DNA from: Gemmatimonadaceae bacterium
GTDB taxonomy: Bacteria; Gemmatimonadota; Gemmatimonadetes; Gemmatimonadales; Gemmatimonadaceae
Assembly (NCBI GenBank): GCA_037721215.1
Contig: JBBJNV010000023.1
Location: 1-64,000 of the forward strand
DNA: 64,000 nt
Direction of reading: 5' to 3'
Within the stretch, counting starts at the first letter, position 1. Each line of letters starts with the position of its first letter. A program made the position numbers and the translations under genes. Of the stretch, positions 10,677 through 19,412 are shown piece after piece. Below the pieces are notes generated by a model that saw only the letters and a list, made by a program, of their open reading frames with translations, did not search any database and was not told the origin of the DNA.

Positions 10677-11936
10677 TTGCCCAATTACCGCCGTTTTTTT
10701 CGGCGTGGAGAATCGCCCAAAGTCCCGACTGTACCGGAAAGCATCGATCCCATCCGACAGCGCATTCACGACCGGAAGGAACTGCTCGTTCTGTACTTCA
10801 ACTTCGATCGCTACACAAAGATTGAAGAGATTTATGGCTGGGAACAGCTCGACCAGATACTCGAAACGACCGCGGACGCGATGCGCGAGTTTTTCGAGGG
10901 CAGCGTTCTCAGGGGTTCACAGATGATGGTGAGCTTCAACAACGATGACGACTTCGTCCTGTTTCATGTGCCTCAGGCGGGAGAGCCGGTTCCCACTGAC
11001 GACGAGATCACGGCGCTCACCGCTCAGCTCCATGAGATCATTGCCGCAAAAGTCGAGGAGATGCACGGAGAGGACATCGCTGCTCTGTTCGACACGTTCG
11101 TCGGCCGTGCACACATTCATTTCGATTCGAAAATACGGCTGGAGCGCCAGTTGTACCGGGCAATCCGCGAGGCGGCCAGCTCGTCAAACAGCGTCGAACA
11201 GAGAGAGTTCGGGCGTAAGGCCGCCGATCTGAGAGAGACACTCCGCATCGGTGCTTTATACATCGACTATCACCCGATTGTGGTCGCGGACACCAAGGAT
11301 ATTTTCGGATATGAAGCGCTGGCGCGCGGAAAAATGAAAAGCATGCGCCGGCCGGAAGTGATGTTCGAGGTGGCCGCTCAGACAGACATGATCTGGGAAT
11401 TGAGCCGCCTCTGCCGCAACACTGCCATCGGTGGAATGGATGAGCGTCTGCAAGAAAACCAGCTGTTGTTCATCAATGTCGATCCGCATGATTTCACAGA
11501 TCCGATGTTCACCGAGATGGATCTGGACGTGCCGGACCCGAGCCGGGTGGTATTGGAGATCACCGAAAGAACGGCCATCCGCGACTATCCCAAATTCCGC
11601 GGCCGGCTGAAAGACTTTCGCGATCGCGGATACAGATTCGCCGTCGATGACGCGGGCAGCGGTTATGCCGGGCTGGGTTCGATCGCCAACCTCGAGCCCG
11701 ATTTCATCAAACTCGACATTTCATTGATCAACTGCATCAACGACAATTTCATCAAGCAGAGCATGGTTGAAATGGTCGTCAGGTTTGCGAACGACCAGAA
11801 AGCGATGGTGATTGCGGAAGGCGTGGAGACCAAAGAGGAATACGACACTGTGAAGCAGCTCGGCGTACATCTGGTTCAGGGATTTTATCTGCACCCCCCC
11901 GCGCCACCGCCGGCCACGCCTGGCGCAACGGCCTGA
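10677..11936 (+). CDS. c-di-GMP phosphodiesterase-like protein: degenerate GGDEF plus EAL domain
   Basis: A 419-residue protein starting at TTG, 2 nt after the response regulator. Residues ~35-150 resemble a GGDEF fold (LVLYFNFDRYTKIEEIYG), but the signature is NNDDDF at 88-93, so cyclase activity is unlikely. Residues ~190-405 form an EAL domain with the catalytic signs present: EAL at 213-215 in GYEALARG, FINVD, LEITE, VDDAGSG with Asp323/Asp324, FIKLD, AEGVE and a QGFYLH end. Hydrolysis of c-di-GMP to pGpG is therefore plausible. The partner receiver likely controls it. A Pro-rich tail ends the protein. No membrane segment is visible, so it is probably cytoplasmic. Confidence 0.9.
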   Translation: MPNYRRFFRRGESPKVPTVPESIDPIRQRIHDRKELLVLYFNFDRYTKIEEIYGWEQLDQILETTADAMREFFEGSVLRGSQMMVSFNNDDDFVLFHVPQAGEPVPTDDEITALTAQLHEIIAAKVEEMHGEDIAALFDTFVGRAHIHFDSKIRLERQLYRAIREAASSSNSVEQREFGRKAADLRETLRIGALYIDYHPIVVADTKDIFGYEALARGKMKSMRRPEVMFEVAAQTDMIWELSRLCRNTAIGGMDERLQENQLLFINVDPHDFTDPMFTEMDLDVPDPSRVVLEITERTAIRDYPKFRGRLKDFRDRGYRFAVDDAGSGYAGLGSIANLEPDFIKLDISLINCINDNFIKQSMVEMVVRFANDQKAMVIAEGVETKEEYDTVKQLGVHLVQGFYLHPPAPPPATPGATA

Positions 11937-11964
11937 GAGGAAACCCCGGGCGGCACCTGCCGGA

Positions 11965-13281
11965 CTACGGGCGTCCCATCACCGACAGCGCAGTGCCGTA
12001 GACCAGCGACTCGGCAATCTCCACTGAGCGGTCCGCGGCGCCCAGTTCCGATTCAACCACCCGGCGCGCTCCGGACCGCGCCTTTCTGAGCACCTCGGCA
12101 TTCCCGAACCAGATCCTGATTCGCGTCGCTATGTCCCCCACGCCCGTGCAACGCGCCGCTCCTCCACCCGCCACAAGCAGGGCGGCGTCGCGGTTGTCGA
12201 GGTGTCTGGGTCCGACAATTACCGGTATTCCGAACGCTGCCGGCTCGAGCAGAGAGTGCAGTCCGGCACCGCGAAAACCTCCGCCAACGTATGCTGCATC
12301 TCCGACTGCATACAAGTCGCCAAGAATGCCGTACTGATCTACCAGCACAACATCGGCCTGGGCTCCCGCCGGGTCACTTGTTCGCGCAACTGAAAGCGAA
12401 GCAGTCGCGGCCCAGCGCTCGATTGATGCGAGGCGCTTGGCCGATAGTTCGTGTGGTGCGATTATCAGCCGCACGGCAGGCATCGCGCGACGGACCTGCA
12501 CCCATGCCGGCAGCAGCCGTTCTTCGTCGCTCCGCCAGGTCGACCCGGCCACCAGCGTCGGTCTTGGATCGCGAAACCGCTCCAGAAGTTGTGCTCGGGC
12601 CTGCGACGTTTCGCCGGCACGTGACCAGACCTGATCGTACCGCGTGTCGCCGGTAACGATCAACCGCTCAGGGCGCACACCGACTTCGATCAATCTCTGT
12701 GCGTCGCCGGGAGCGATGGCGCCTACAGCGTCGAGTGCACCGTAGGCGTCAGTAAGCGCCGCTTTCGCGATCCGGGACATTCTACCGGATGATTGCGGCA
12801 TCGTCGCGCTCAACAGCCCGAGCTTCGTCCCGCGCAGGGATGCGCGCTCCACAAGAAACGGCCAGACGTCAAGCTTGCTGAAGATCAGCGCGGAAGGTCG
12901 CAGAGCGTCAAGAATCGGGTCGGCAGCGTCGCTCGAATCGAATGGCAGGTAGTCGGCGAAATCCGCGCCCATCTTTGCCGCAAACTGTTTGGCGCTTGGC
13001 GAAAAAAAAGTATAGACGATCTGTGAGTCGGCATGCCGTTCCCGGAATCTCTCCAGCACCGGGAGCGCCTGAAGACCTTCGCCAACCGACGGTGCGTGCA
13101 GCCACACGAGGGGCCGGTCCATGTCCCGATTCGTCTCTGCCCATTGCCGATAACGTTGCAGCAGCCCGCGCCGGGCGCTGAGAGCAGTGAGCAACTTCGA
13201 AGAATGCCGGGGTGCCACGGCCACCAATGCCCGGCTGAACATACCCGCTGCCGCGTATGGAACGCGGACGATCGGGTTCAC
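11965..13281 (-). CDS. waaA: 3-deoxy-D-manno-octulosonic acid (KDO) transferase
   Basis: A GT30-family glycosyltransferase that moves KDO from CMP-KDO to lipid A precursor at the inner membrane, so the cell makes LPS. Key segments are WLHAPSVGEG with the conserved Glu near residue 68, LGLLSATMPQSSGRMSR, the nucleotide-sugar region TLVAGSTWRSDEERLL, and SLLEPAAFGIPVIVGPRH. The frame is open further upstream into the DsbA gene. I chose GTG at 13281, which overlaps that gene's stop (GTGA) and gives 438 residues with a family-like N-terminus (MNPIVRVPYAAAG). An AAGGA box sits unusually close to this start. ATG at 13242 (MFSRAL) is the alternative. Confidence 0.93.
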   Translation of the reverse strand: MNPIVRVPYAAAGMFSRALVAVAPRHSSKLLTALSARRGLLQRYRQWAETNRDMDRPLVWLHAPSVGEGLQALPVLERFRERHADSQIVYTFFSPSAKQFAAKMGADFADYLPFDSSDAADPILDALRPSALIFSKLDVWPFLVERASLRGTKLGLLSATMPQSSGRMSRIAKAALTDAYGALDAVGAIAPGDAQRLIEVGVRPERLIVTGDTRYDQVWSRAGETSQARAQLLERFRDPRPTLVAGSTWRSDEERLLPAWVQVRRAMPAVRLIIAPHELSAKRLASIERWAATASLSVARTSDPAGAQADVVLVDQYGILGDLYAVGDAAYVGGGFRGAGLHSLLEPAAFGIPVIVGPRHLDNRDAALLVAGGGAARCTGVGDIATRIRIWFGNAEVLRKARSGARRVVESELGAADRSVEIAESLVYGTALSVMGRP

Positions 13282-13979
13282 TTCCTTGCTATTGCCGAAT
13301 CTAGCGCCGGACGAAGTGCCTCGATTGGCTGCGAGCCCAGGAAAATCTGGTTCCCAATCAGGAAGCTCGGGGTCGACCGAACACCTGCTGCCTGAGCGCG
13401 CGCCTGATCCGCTTCGATCAGCGATCGCATCTTCCCGCCATCGACGCATGCCTTCCATGCCGGATTGTTCACGCCGACGCGGGTCGCAATGGAGTCGAGC
13501 AGCGTTCGTGGGGATGACATCGGCCCCCATTGAGCCTGGGTTTCAAACAAGCCGTCGTGATACTCCCAGAATTTCCCCTGCGCGCCCGCACACATGGCGG
13601 CTTCCGCCGTCGGGATCGCATTTCGATGTTGCGACAGGGGATAATTGATATACGCCAGCTTTACCTTACCCGTCCGTACATATTCCGCAACGAGCGCCCG
13701 ATAGGTTTCGTCGTGCCACGTCTTGCAGAACGGACACTGAAAATCGCTCGCGACTATCACCCATGTTTTCGCCGACGTGTCGCCGAGCACGCGGCCGCGG
13801 TCGGCAGCGGCGACGACAGGATCAGTTACGGCTGCCTGCGCAGGTGTCGATATGGCGGTGGCGCTCGCTGGCGAAGGCGTGCTTTCGGCTGGCCGAGGGG
13901 CGCCGTTGGTCGGTCCGCAGGCGCTCGTCAGCAGCGTCAGGAGCATTGCGGCACTGAAGTTGACTTGAATGGTCGTCAT
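13278..13979 (-). CDS. DsbA-like thioredoxin-fold lipoprotein
   Basis: A 233-residue exported thiol-disulfide protein. The hydrophobic N-terminus ends in a lipobox-like TSAC (Cys21), followed by a Pro/Ala/Thr-rich linker to about residue 55. The DsbA/DSBA-like thioredoxin fold follows, with active site CPFC at 82-85 (ASDFQCPFCKTWH). The late conserved segment GVRSTPSFLIGNQIFLG contains the cis-Pro loop (STPSF). It resembles BdbD/DsbA relatives that oxidise or isomerise exported proteins. Its TGA overlaps the proposed waaA GTG, so the two are co-transcribed. Substrates are unknown; the disulfide-rich plug proteins nearby are possible clients (speculative). Confidence 0.9.
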   Translation of the reverse strand: MTTIQVNFSAAMLLTLLTSACGPTNGAPRPAESTPSPASATAISTPAQAAVTDPVVAAADRGRVLGDTSAKTWVIVASDFQCPFCKTWHDETYRALVAEYVRTGKVKLAYINYPLSQHRNAIPTAEAAMCAGAQGKFWEYHDGLFETQAQWGPMSSPRTLLDSIATRVGVNNPAWKACVDGGKMRSLIEADQARAQAAGVRSTPSFLIGNQIFLGSQPIEALRPALDSAIARK

Positions 13980-14121
13980 TGGCTAAATAGGTGTCGCGAA
14001 CGGGGTTGAAATCAAGGGTGGAGATACGATTCTCAAAATAACGGTCGCGCGCAAGCATGGCGCGGCGACGCAGGATATAACGACGGACATTACCCGGCGC
14101 GGTTCAGCGTGGCGGAGCTCT

Positions 14122-14997
14122 CTGGATGCACCTCGCTGCCTGCGGCGGGCGTCTGGTGTTCTCATCGGCGCCGTAGTTCTGGCGGTTACGGCGGGATTAC
14201 CCGCGTCGGCCGGCGCCCAGCAGGTGGCTTTGCCAGCACCAACCGGGCTGGTCAACGATTTTGCGAATGTCATCGATGAAGCGGCTGAAAGCCGGATGAC
14301 GCGTGTCGCCGAGGATGTGCGGGCCAAATCGCGGGGCGAGATCGCAATCGTGACGCTGCCAAGTATCGGCGTTGAGAACGTTGCCGACGTGGCGCTGCGA
14401 ATCGGCCGGGAATGGAAAGTGGGGAAAGTGGGAAATCCCGGCGATCCCACGCGAAATGCCGGCGCGGTGATTCTGCTGGTGCCGAAGGAGACGAATTCCG
14501 ACGGCCGGGGCCGCTGTTTCGTGCTTACAGGGCAGGGAACCGAGGGATTCATTACTGACGCAACAGCCGCTGAGATCTGCCGCGAGGCAACGCCGGCGTT
14601 CAGGGTACGCGATTACTCGACTGGAATCGAGCTGATCACCCTTCGAACGGCGCAGCGTTTCGCCAACGAGTTCAATTTTTCGATCGATACCGCGCTCGTC
14701 CCGGTTGAGCCGGTTTATGCCCCGCGCAGGCAGAGCCGCGGGATTCCGCCATTTGTATTCGTCATTCTTTTTTTCATTGTTCTTCAGGTTTTGAGCAGGG
14801 CGAGTCGCCGCGGCCAGCAGGGTAAGCGCGGCAGGCGCGACGGGTGTGGCGGAGGGATGCCGATCATCATGCCAATTCCGATGGGGGGAAGAGGCGGAAG
14901 CTGGGGCGGCGGAGGGTTTGGCGGGGGAGGCGGCGGGTTTGGCGGCTTCGGCGGCGGTGGCGGTTTTGCCGGCGGCGGCGGGGGATCGGATTGGTAA
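14122..14997 (+). CDS. Exported TPM-domain protein (YgcG type), probable CTG start
   Basis: A TPM phosphatase-like domain (LVNDFANVIDEAAESRM, GEIAIVTLPS, NAGAVILLVPKE) is followed by one membrane segment (PFVFVILFFIVLQVL) and an extremely Gly-rich tail ending GGGGGSDW. The first canonical start is GTG at 14224, but the same frame upstream encodes a clear signal peptide (LRRASGVLIGAVVLAVTAG, cleavage near SAGAQ). Back to the stop at 13984 there is no ATG, GTG or TTG. CTG at 14122 is preceded by GGAG with a 4-nt gap, so I propose it (291 residues). If translation began at 14224 the protein would lose its export signal. TPM proteins often neighbour LemA, as here. Confidence 0.85.
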   Translation: MDAPRCLRRASGVLIGAVVLAVTAGLPASAGAQQVALPAPTGLVNDFANVIDEAAESRMTRVAEDVRAKSRGEIAIVTLPSIGVENVADVALRIGREWKVGKVGNPGDPTRNAGAVILLVPKETNSDGRGRCFVLTGQGTEGFITDATAAEICREATPAFRVRDYSTGIELITLRTAQRFANEFNFSIDTALVPVEPVYAPRRQSRGIPPFVFVILFFIVLQVLSRASRRGQQGKRGRRDGCGGGMPIIMPIPMGGRGGSWGGGGFGGGGGGFGGFGGGGGFAGGGGGSDW

Positions 14998-15052
14998 TGA
15001 TGACGACGGTGAGTGCTGGTTCGCTCGTTCTTAACTCAGGCGGGATGCAACG

Positions 15053-15763
15053 ATGGCGATGACACTTGATCAGCTTGTCGAGCAACTTCGGAAAGCCTAC
15101 GGGCCGACTCTTCGCTCCGTTCTTCTTTACGGATCGGCGGTGGCCGGGGAGCATATTGCAAAACGGTCTGATTACAATGTGCTGCTGGTTCTGGATGCCG
15201 TTCCTCTGGAGCGGCTTGCCGCAGTCGGCGCCGTGCTCAGGTCGTGGACTGAAGCCGGTAATTCCTCGCCGATGACATTCACTGCTTCGGAATGGAAATC
15301 GTCGGCAGATGTTTTCCCGATGGAATACTCGGATATTCTCGAGCGGCACCGTGTCCTGTACGGAGAGGACGTGACCGAGGGAATCAATGTCGCCCGGAGC
15401 GATCTGCGGCTGGAAGTTGAGCAGCAGTCACTGGGAAAGCTTCTGCATCTGAGGCGTGGTGCCATGGCGGCCGGTGGAGATTCCCAGGCTCAGCTCGAAT
15501 TGCTCGAGGCCAGTCTCAGTGCGATTATGGTCGTATTCCGCGGGGTTTCGCGGCTCCATGGAGAAGTGCCGGCTCAGGATTATCTGGCGCTGACGACCGA
15601 CATTGCGATGAAATCAGGGTTTGATGCCGAACCGATCATGCGGGTCGTTCGACATGTGCGAGGCTCCGAGAAGCTGAAGAAGGAGGCAGCAACGGCGGTA
15701 CTTGGCGGCTATATGGCAGCGATGGAAGCCCTTGTATCGTACCTCGATAATTACGCGGCATGA
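15053..15763 (+). CDS. Nucleotidyltransferase-fold protein with helical C-terminal domain
   Basis: A 236-residue protein whose N-terminal ~95 residues match the MNT-type nucleotidyltransferase fold. It has the G-S motif LLYGSAVAGE (Gly27-Ser28), and strand-end RSDYNVLLVLD supplies Asp40. The second metal-binding acid of the usual DxD/DxE is Asn42, so activity is doubtful. Residues ~125-236 are all-helical (LGKLLHLRRGAMAAGG, ELLEASLSAIMVVFRG). The tail contains R-x5-H (RGVSRLH), loosely like HEPN. It lies between the TPM-domain gene and LemA on the same strand, with short gaps. No signal peptide is seen, so it should be cytoplasmic. The substrate is unknown. Confidence 0.75.
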   Translation: MAMTLDQLVEQLRKAYGPTLRSVLLYGSAVAGEHIAKRSDYNVLLVLDAVPLERLAAVGAVLRSWTEAGNSSPMTFTASEWKSSADVFPMEYSDILERHRVLYGEDVTEGINVARSDLRLEVEQQSLGKLLHLRRGAMAAGGDSQAQLELLEASLSAIMVVFRGVSRLHGEVPAQDYLALTTDIAMKSGFDAEPIMRVVRHVRGSEKLKKEAATAVLGGYMAAMEALVSYLDNYAA

Positions 15764-15819
15764 ACTTTTCGATGAGTTTTGCGTAGGTTACTCCGATCAC
15801 TTCAAGAGGCATCCTAAAA

Positions 15820-16398
15820 ATGAAACGCCACGTTCTGATGTTGCTCGCTCCGCTGGCGCTCGCCGGCTGTGGATACAACCGGATACAGACGCTCGATGAG
15901 CAGGCAGCACAGTCGAAGCAGCAGATCGAAGTTCAGCTTCAGCGCCGCGCAGAGCTGGTGCCGAATCTGGTTGCGACCGTGAAGGGATACGCCAGTCAGG
16001 AGGAGGCGATCTTCACTCAGGTTGCGACTGCACGGGCTGGACTTCTCGGTGCCGTGCGATCGGGCGATCCAGGGCAGCAGGTTGCCGCAAACAATCAGTT
16101 GACGGGCGCGCTTAACCGACTGCTCGCGATCTCCGAGGCGTATCCGCAGCTCAAGTCCGATCAGAATTTTCTGCGGCTGCAGGACGAACTCGCCGGTACC
16201 GAGAACAGGATTGCGGTTTCGCGGAGCGATTACAATACGGCTGTCGGAACATACAACACGTACATCCGCGGATTTCCGCAGAAGCTCACGGCGATGGTTA
16301 CCGGGGCGAATGCGCGGACGTACTACGATGCCCCTGCTGGCGCGGACGTCGCGCCGACAGTGGATTTCTCGAAGCCGCGCGGCGTGATTACGCGGTAG
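15820..16398 (+). CDS. LemA-family lipoprotein
   Basis: A 192-residue LemA homologue. The signal peptide ends in lipobox LAGC (Cys17). The long helical domain begins GYNRIQTLDEQAAQSKQQIE and contains the family motif RRAELVPNLVATVKGYASQE, then NQLTGALNRLLAISEAYPQL, SDQNFLRLQDELAGTENRIA and YNTYIRGFPQ. LemA proteins are helical-bundle envelope proteins of unclear function, often next to TPM/YgcG proteins. Here the TPM gene is two genes upstream. The gene ends convergently with the aminotransferase, with a 39-bp gap. Confidence 0.93.
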   Translation: MKRHVLMLLAPLALAGCGYNRIQTLDEQAAQSKQQIEVQLQRRAELVPNLVATVKGYASQEEAIFTQVATARAGLLGAVRSGDPGQQVAANNQLTGALNRLLAISEAYPQLKSDQNFLRLQDELAGTENRIAVSRSDYNTAVGTYNTYIRGFPQKLTAMVTGANARTYYDAPAGADVAPTVDFSKPRGVITR

Positions 16399-16437
16399 GG
16401 CACGTAACGCTAAAAAATCTACGGGCGGCGTTCCATT

Positions 16438-17826
16438 TCAGCCGCTCGTAACCCGGGTCAACGCGCGGTCGAGTACATCGAGTGCAAAATCAGCATCGTC
16501 CGGCGTGATGCACATCGGCGGCTTGATGCGCAGCACGTTGCCATCGAGTCCGCCCTTGCCGAGCAGGACTCCCATTTCGCGCGCATGCTCTAGCACCTGC
16601 AAAGCCGCGTCTTTCGCGGGTGCGCGGGTCTCGCGATCAGTCACGAGCTCGACTCCGATCATGAGGCCCATGCCGCGAACATCGCCAATCAGCGTGTGAC
16701 GGCCCTGTAGCTTGCGAAGCCCGCGCATGAAGTGCGCGCCGATGACACGGCAGTTTTCCTGCAGACCGTCCTCCTCGATTACCTCGAGCACCGCCAGCCC
16801 GGCCGCCATCGAAACCGCGTTCCCCCCGAAAGTATTGAAGTGAATCCGCTGCTTGAGCGTCTCTGCGATTTCACGCCGGGTTGTCACTGCGGCAAGAGGA
16901 ACTCCGTTGCCGATTCCCTTGGCCATGGTGACGATGTCAGGCGTCACGCCGAAGTTCTGAAATCCCCAGTAGTGCTCGCCGGTGCGCCCGAAACCCGTCT
17001 GCACTTCGTCGGCAATGCACAGTCCGCCATGCTCGCGTACGACCGCATATGCCTCTTTCAGATAATTGGGCGCGCCGTGCGTGGCGCCGCCGACCCCCTG
17101 GATCGGCTCGGCGATATAGGCGGCGATCTTCCCTGGTGTGGAATAACGGATGAGTTCGCGGATATCGGCGGCGCTCTTCGAAGCAATCTGCTCTGGCGTG
17201 CCGCCGCCCGGGTCACGGTACGAATCCGGGCACATGGCGTGATGCACCGGACCGCCTTCAGATCCCGGAAATTTCCAGGTGTGATGCGATGTCAGCGCCT
17301 GCGCGCTTGGACTTCCGCCGTGGTATGCATTGCGCAGCGCGATGACGTCTGCATTTCCAGTGAACAGCCGGGCCATGGTGACCGCCAGGTCGTTCGCCTC
17401 GCTGCCGCTGTTCACGAAATACGTCACGTCGAGGCCCTCGGGCATCTTTGATGCGAGCTTCTCTGCGAGTGACGGCAGATTCGGATGCAGATAGATCGTG
17501 GTCGCGTGCTGCAGGGTGGCGACCTGGTCCTGGATGCGCCTGACGATCTTTGGATGACAGTGGCCGCATGACACCGTGACGATGCCCGCGAACAGATCGA
17601 GATACCGGCGGCCGGTCTCGTCGAAGAGGTACTGCATCCTGCCCTCGACGATCATGATTGGATCCTTGTAAAGCGTGAACACCGTCGGATTGACGTATGC
17701 CCGCCTCATTGCCAGCACATCTTCGCGCGACGGCCCGGTGTACGGCCGCGGAGTGTACTCCAGTGGTGGCATCTGCATCGGCTGCGTCGCTTTTTCTATT
17801 GCGGGAGCGGTCATGGTGTCGGTCAT
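16438..17826 (-). CDS. Class III pyridoxal-phosphate aminotransferase (alanine-glyoxylate aminotransferase 2-like)
   Basis: A 462-residue aminotransferase with the class III signature. Visible are [38 protein letters not shown], the [12 protein letters not shown] loop, [18 protein letters not shown], and the PLP lysine in [14 protein letters not shown]. The C-terminus has [20 protein letters not shown]. The closest match I recognise is AGXT2/4-aminobutyrate-type omega-aminotransferase, with pyruvate or glyoxylate as possible acceptor. Its ATG overlaps the stop of the upstream P1 peptidase by 4 nt (ATGA), so the two are one translational unit. A role in disposing of amino groups from released amino acids is an inference. 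Confidence 0.92.
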   Translation of the reverse strand: MTDTMTAPAIEKATQPMQMPPLEYTPRPYTGPSREDVLAMRRAYVNPTVFTLYKDPIMIVEGRMQYLFDETGRRYLDLFAGIVTVSCGHCHPKIVRRIQDQVATLQHATTIYLHPNLPSLAEKLASKMPEGLDVTYFVNSGSEANDLAVTMARLFTGNADVIALRNAYHGGSPSAQALTSHHTWKFPGSEGGPVHHAMCPDSYRDPGGGTPEQIASKSAADIRELIRYSTPGKIAAYIAEPIQGVGGATHGAPNYLKEAYAVVREHGGLCIADEVQTGFGRTGEHYWGFQNFGVTPDIVTMAKGIGNGVPLAAVTTRREIAETLKQRIHFNTFGGNAVSMAAGLAVLEVIEEDGLQENCRVIGAHFMRGLRKLQGRHTLIGDVRGMGLMIGVELVTDRETRAPAKDAALQVLEHAREMGVLLGKGGLDGNVLRIKPPMCITPDDADFALDVLDRALTRVTSG

Positions 17827-19142
17827 CGGATTGGTCCAGACAGAGGTTGTTGCGTTGCATACTTCCGGGCGATCGCGCGAAGCCTGTCGTGCGGCAGCGC
17901 ATAGCTTCGAATATTGTCAGCGCCAGTCATTGTCTTTGCGGCGAGCATCGCATTCGTGATCGCTTCCTCGGTTGCACCGACAGCGGCTTCGAAGATTGGA
18001 TTGATGCGATCGTTCGGCAGCATTGTCAGAGCGACAATTCCGGTATCGGCCGACGCTCGGGTATTTGCGGTTGAGAACGCGATGAAGATGTCGCCCGACG
18101 AGTCCTCTCCGAGCCCGCCCATACGGCCCACTCCCAGCGCGGCGCGCTTCGCTACCCGCTTGAGTTGATGCGGCAGGAGAGGTGCGTCGGTGGCGATGAC
18201 AATGATGATGGAACCCAGGCCTTCGTCGCGACCGACGCCCTTCCGGGTGAGATGGGCAGTCTCGGAACCGGAAAGTTCAGGCTTCCTCAAATCCGTATCG
18301 GTGATTTTGCTGCCCCCGCATACCGGTATTCTCATGAGCCACGAACGGGTTGGCGGCGTGGGTCCGGCTGCGCATCGTATGAGATCAGGAATTTCCCTGC
18401 CCACAGGCAGGCCAGCGATGGTGAGTCGGCGGCGCTGCCCATAGTTGCATTGCACGAGCACGCCCACAGTGTAGCCGCCGGCCGCGCCGGCGAGAGTTCG
18501 CGAAGCAGTGCCGGTGCCGCCCTTGAAGCCGTGGCACTGCATTCCCGTTCCACCGCCGACGTTTCCTTCCGGAACTGGCCCGGACCTGGCCCCGTCGAGC
18601 GCCGCAAAAACGTGCTCGCGCCTGACATGAAAACCCTCGGCGTCGTTCAGCACTCCATCGTAAGTCTCAGCGACGAGCGGCAGTGCCCATAGAAAGCCGG
18701 CGCGGTGTTTCGTCATCCACGCGAGGGTTGCGTCCCGCACAACGCCGACGCTGTGGGTGTTGGTGATGAGAATTGGCCCATCGAGCCGCCCTGATTCCTC
18801 GACCCAGGTGGTGCCCGTCATTTCGCCGTTGCCGTTCAGCGTAAACCAGCCCGCAAAGACACTGTCAGATCCGTTCTTTCCCCTTGGGAAAATCGCTGTC
18901 ACGCCCGTGCGCACGGGCCCTTTGCCCACCACGAGGCGGCCGTTCCCTTCAATGATCGTCGAAACGCCCACCTCCACTCCGGGGACGTCCGTGATTCCGT
19001 TGTTCCTGCCTGGTGTGCCATCGAAGGGTACCCCCAGATCGCGTGCCCGCTGCCCGGACTGCGCTGTCGCCGTGAATGGAATCGCCCATGGCAGAACGAA
19101 AACGCAGACCAGCCGGATTGCCGGCAAACACGCTCTAATCAC
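17823..19142 (-). CDS. Exported P1-family (DmpA-type) peptidase
   Basis: An N-terminal-nucleophile aminopeptidase of the DmpA/P1 family. It has NNGITDVPGVEVGVSTI near the N-terminus, ITNTHSVGVVRDA, the pre-nucleophile region GGGTGMQCHGFKGGTGTASR with the likely autocleavage/nucleophile Ser in GTASR, and a C-terminal DRINPIFEAAVGATEEAI. DmpA homologues release N-terminal D- or L-amino acids. I chose GTG 19142, preceded by GGAG with a 4-nt gap, giving a normal signal peptide (cleavage near FTATAQ; 439 residues). The frame is open to ATG 19217, which lacks a ribosome site. The divergent SusC 2 promoter lies at 19274. Confidence 0.9.
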   Translation of the reverse strand: MIRACLPAIRLVCVFVLPWAIPFTATAQSGQRARDLGVPFDGTPGRNNGITDVPGVEVGVSTIIEGNGRLVVGKGPVRTGVTAIFPRGKNGSDSVFAGWFTLNGNGEMTGTTWVEESGRLDGPILITNTHSVGVVRDATLAWMTKHRAGFLWALPLVAETYDGVLNDAEGFHVRREHVFAALDGARSGPVPEGNVGGGTGMQCHGFKGGTGTASRTLAGAAGGYTVGVLVQCNYGQRRRLTIAGLPVGREIPDLIRCAAGPTPPTRSWLMRIPVCGGSKITDTDLRKPELSGSETAHLTRKGVGRDEGLGSIIIVIATDAPLLPHQLKRVAKRAALGVGRMGGLGEDSSGDIFIAFSTANTRASADTGIVALTMLPNDRINPIFEAAVGATEEAITNAMLAAKTMTGADNIRSYALPHDRLRAIARKYATQQPLSGPIR

Positions 19143-19273
19143 AGTGCTCCACGGGCTGTTCGTGGTTTCGGTGGTACCCAAGGGCGTAATGTCGGGAAGC
19201 GATCTCAGGTTGTCCATGGGCAGTCGAAGTGATGCAAGCCGTTACGCAAACGGGACGAGCGCGTGGGTCACCC

Positions 19274-19302
19274 TTGACACGCCTCTTCACGAGCCGTATC
19301 TA
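19274..19302 (+). promoter_or_regulatory. Sigma-70-type promoter for SusC/SusD pair 2
   Basis: A consensus -35 TTGACA (19274-19279) is followed after exactly 17 bp by a -10 TATCTA (19297-19302). It points toward the SusC gene at 19413, leaving a leader of about 100 nt. It is the best promoter match in the window. The divergent P1 peptidase start is upstream. Confidence 0.7.
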
Positions 19303-19313
19303 CCGTAGACCCT

Positions 19314-19386
19314 CCACCGCCGGGCAACCCTGCTCCAGTCGGTGGAACCGGTGCATCAGCTAACTCTGACAGCACCGGAGATTTTT
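19314..19386 (+). promoter_or_regulatory. Structured leader with terminator-like second hairpin before SusC 2
   Basis: The leader contains two adjacent stem-loops. The first is CCACCG (19314-19319) with CGGTGG (19340-19345). The second is CCGGTGC (19348-19354) with GCACCGG (19372-19378), followed by AGATTTTT ending at 19386. The second hairpin plus T-run resembles an intrinsic terminator, so the leader could act as an attenuator or ligand-sensing switch. I could not match it to a riboswitch class I know. Confidence 0.45.
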
Positions 19387-19412
19387 CCATACTCCCAACG
19401 CTGGAGAGAAGC

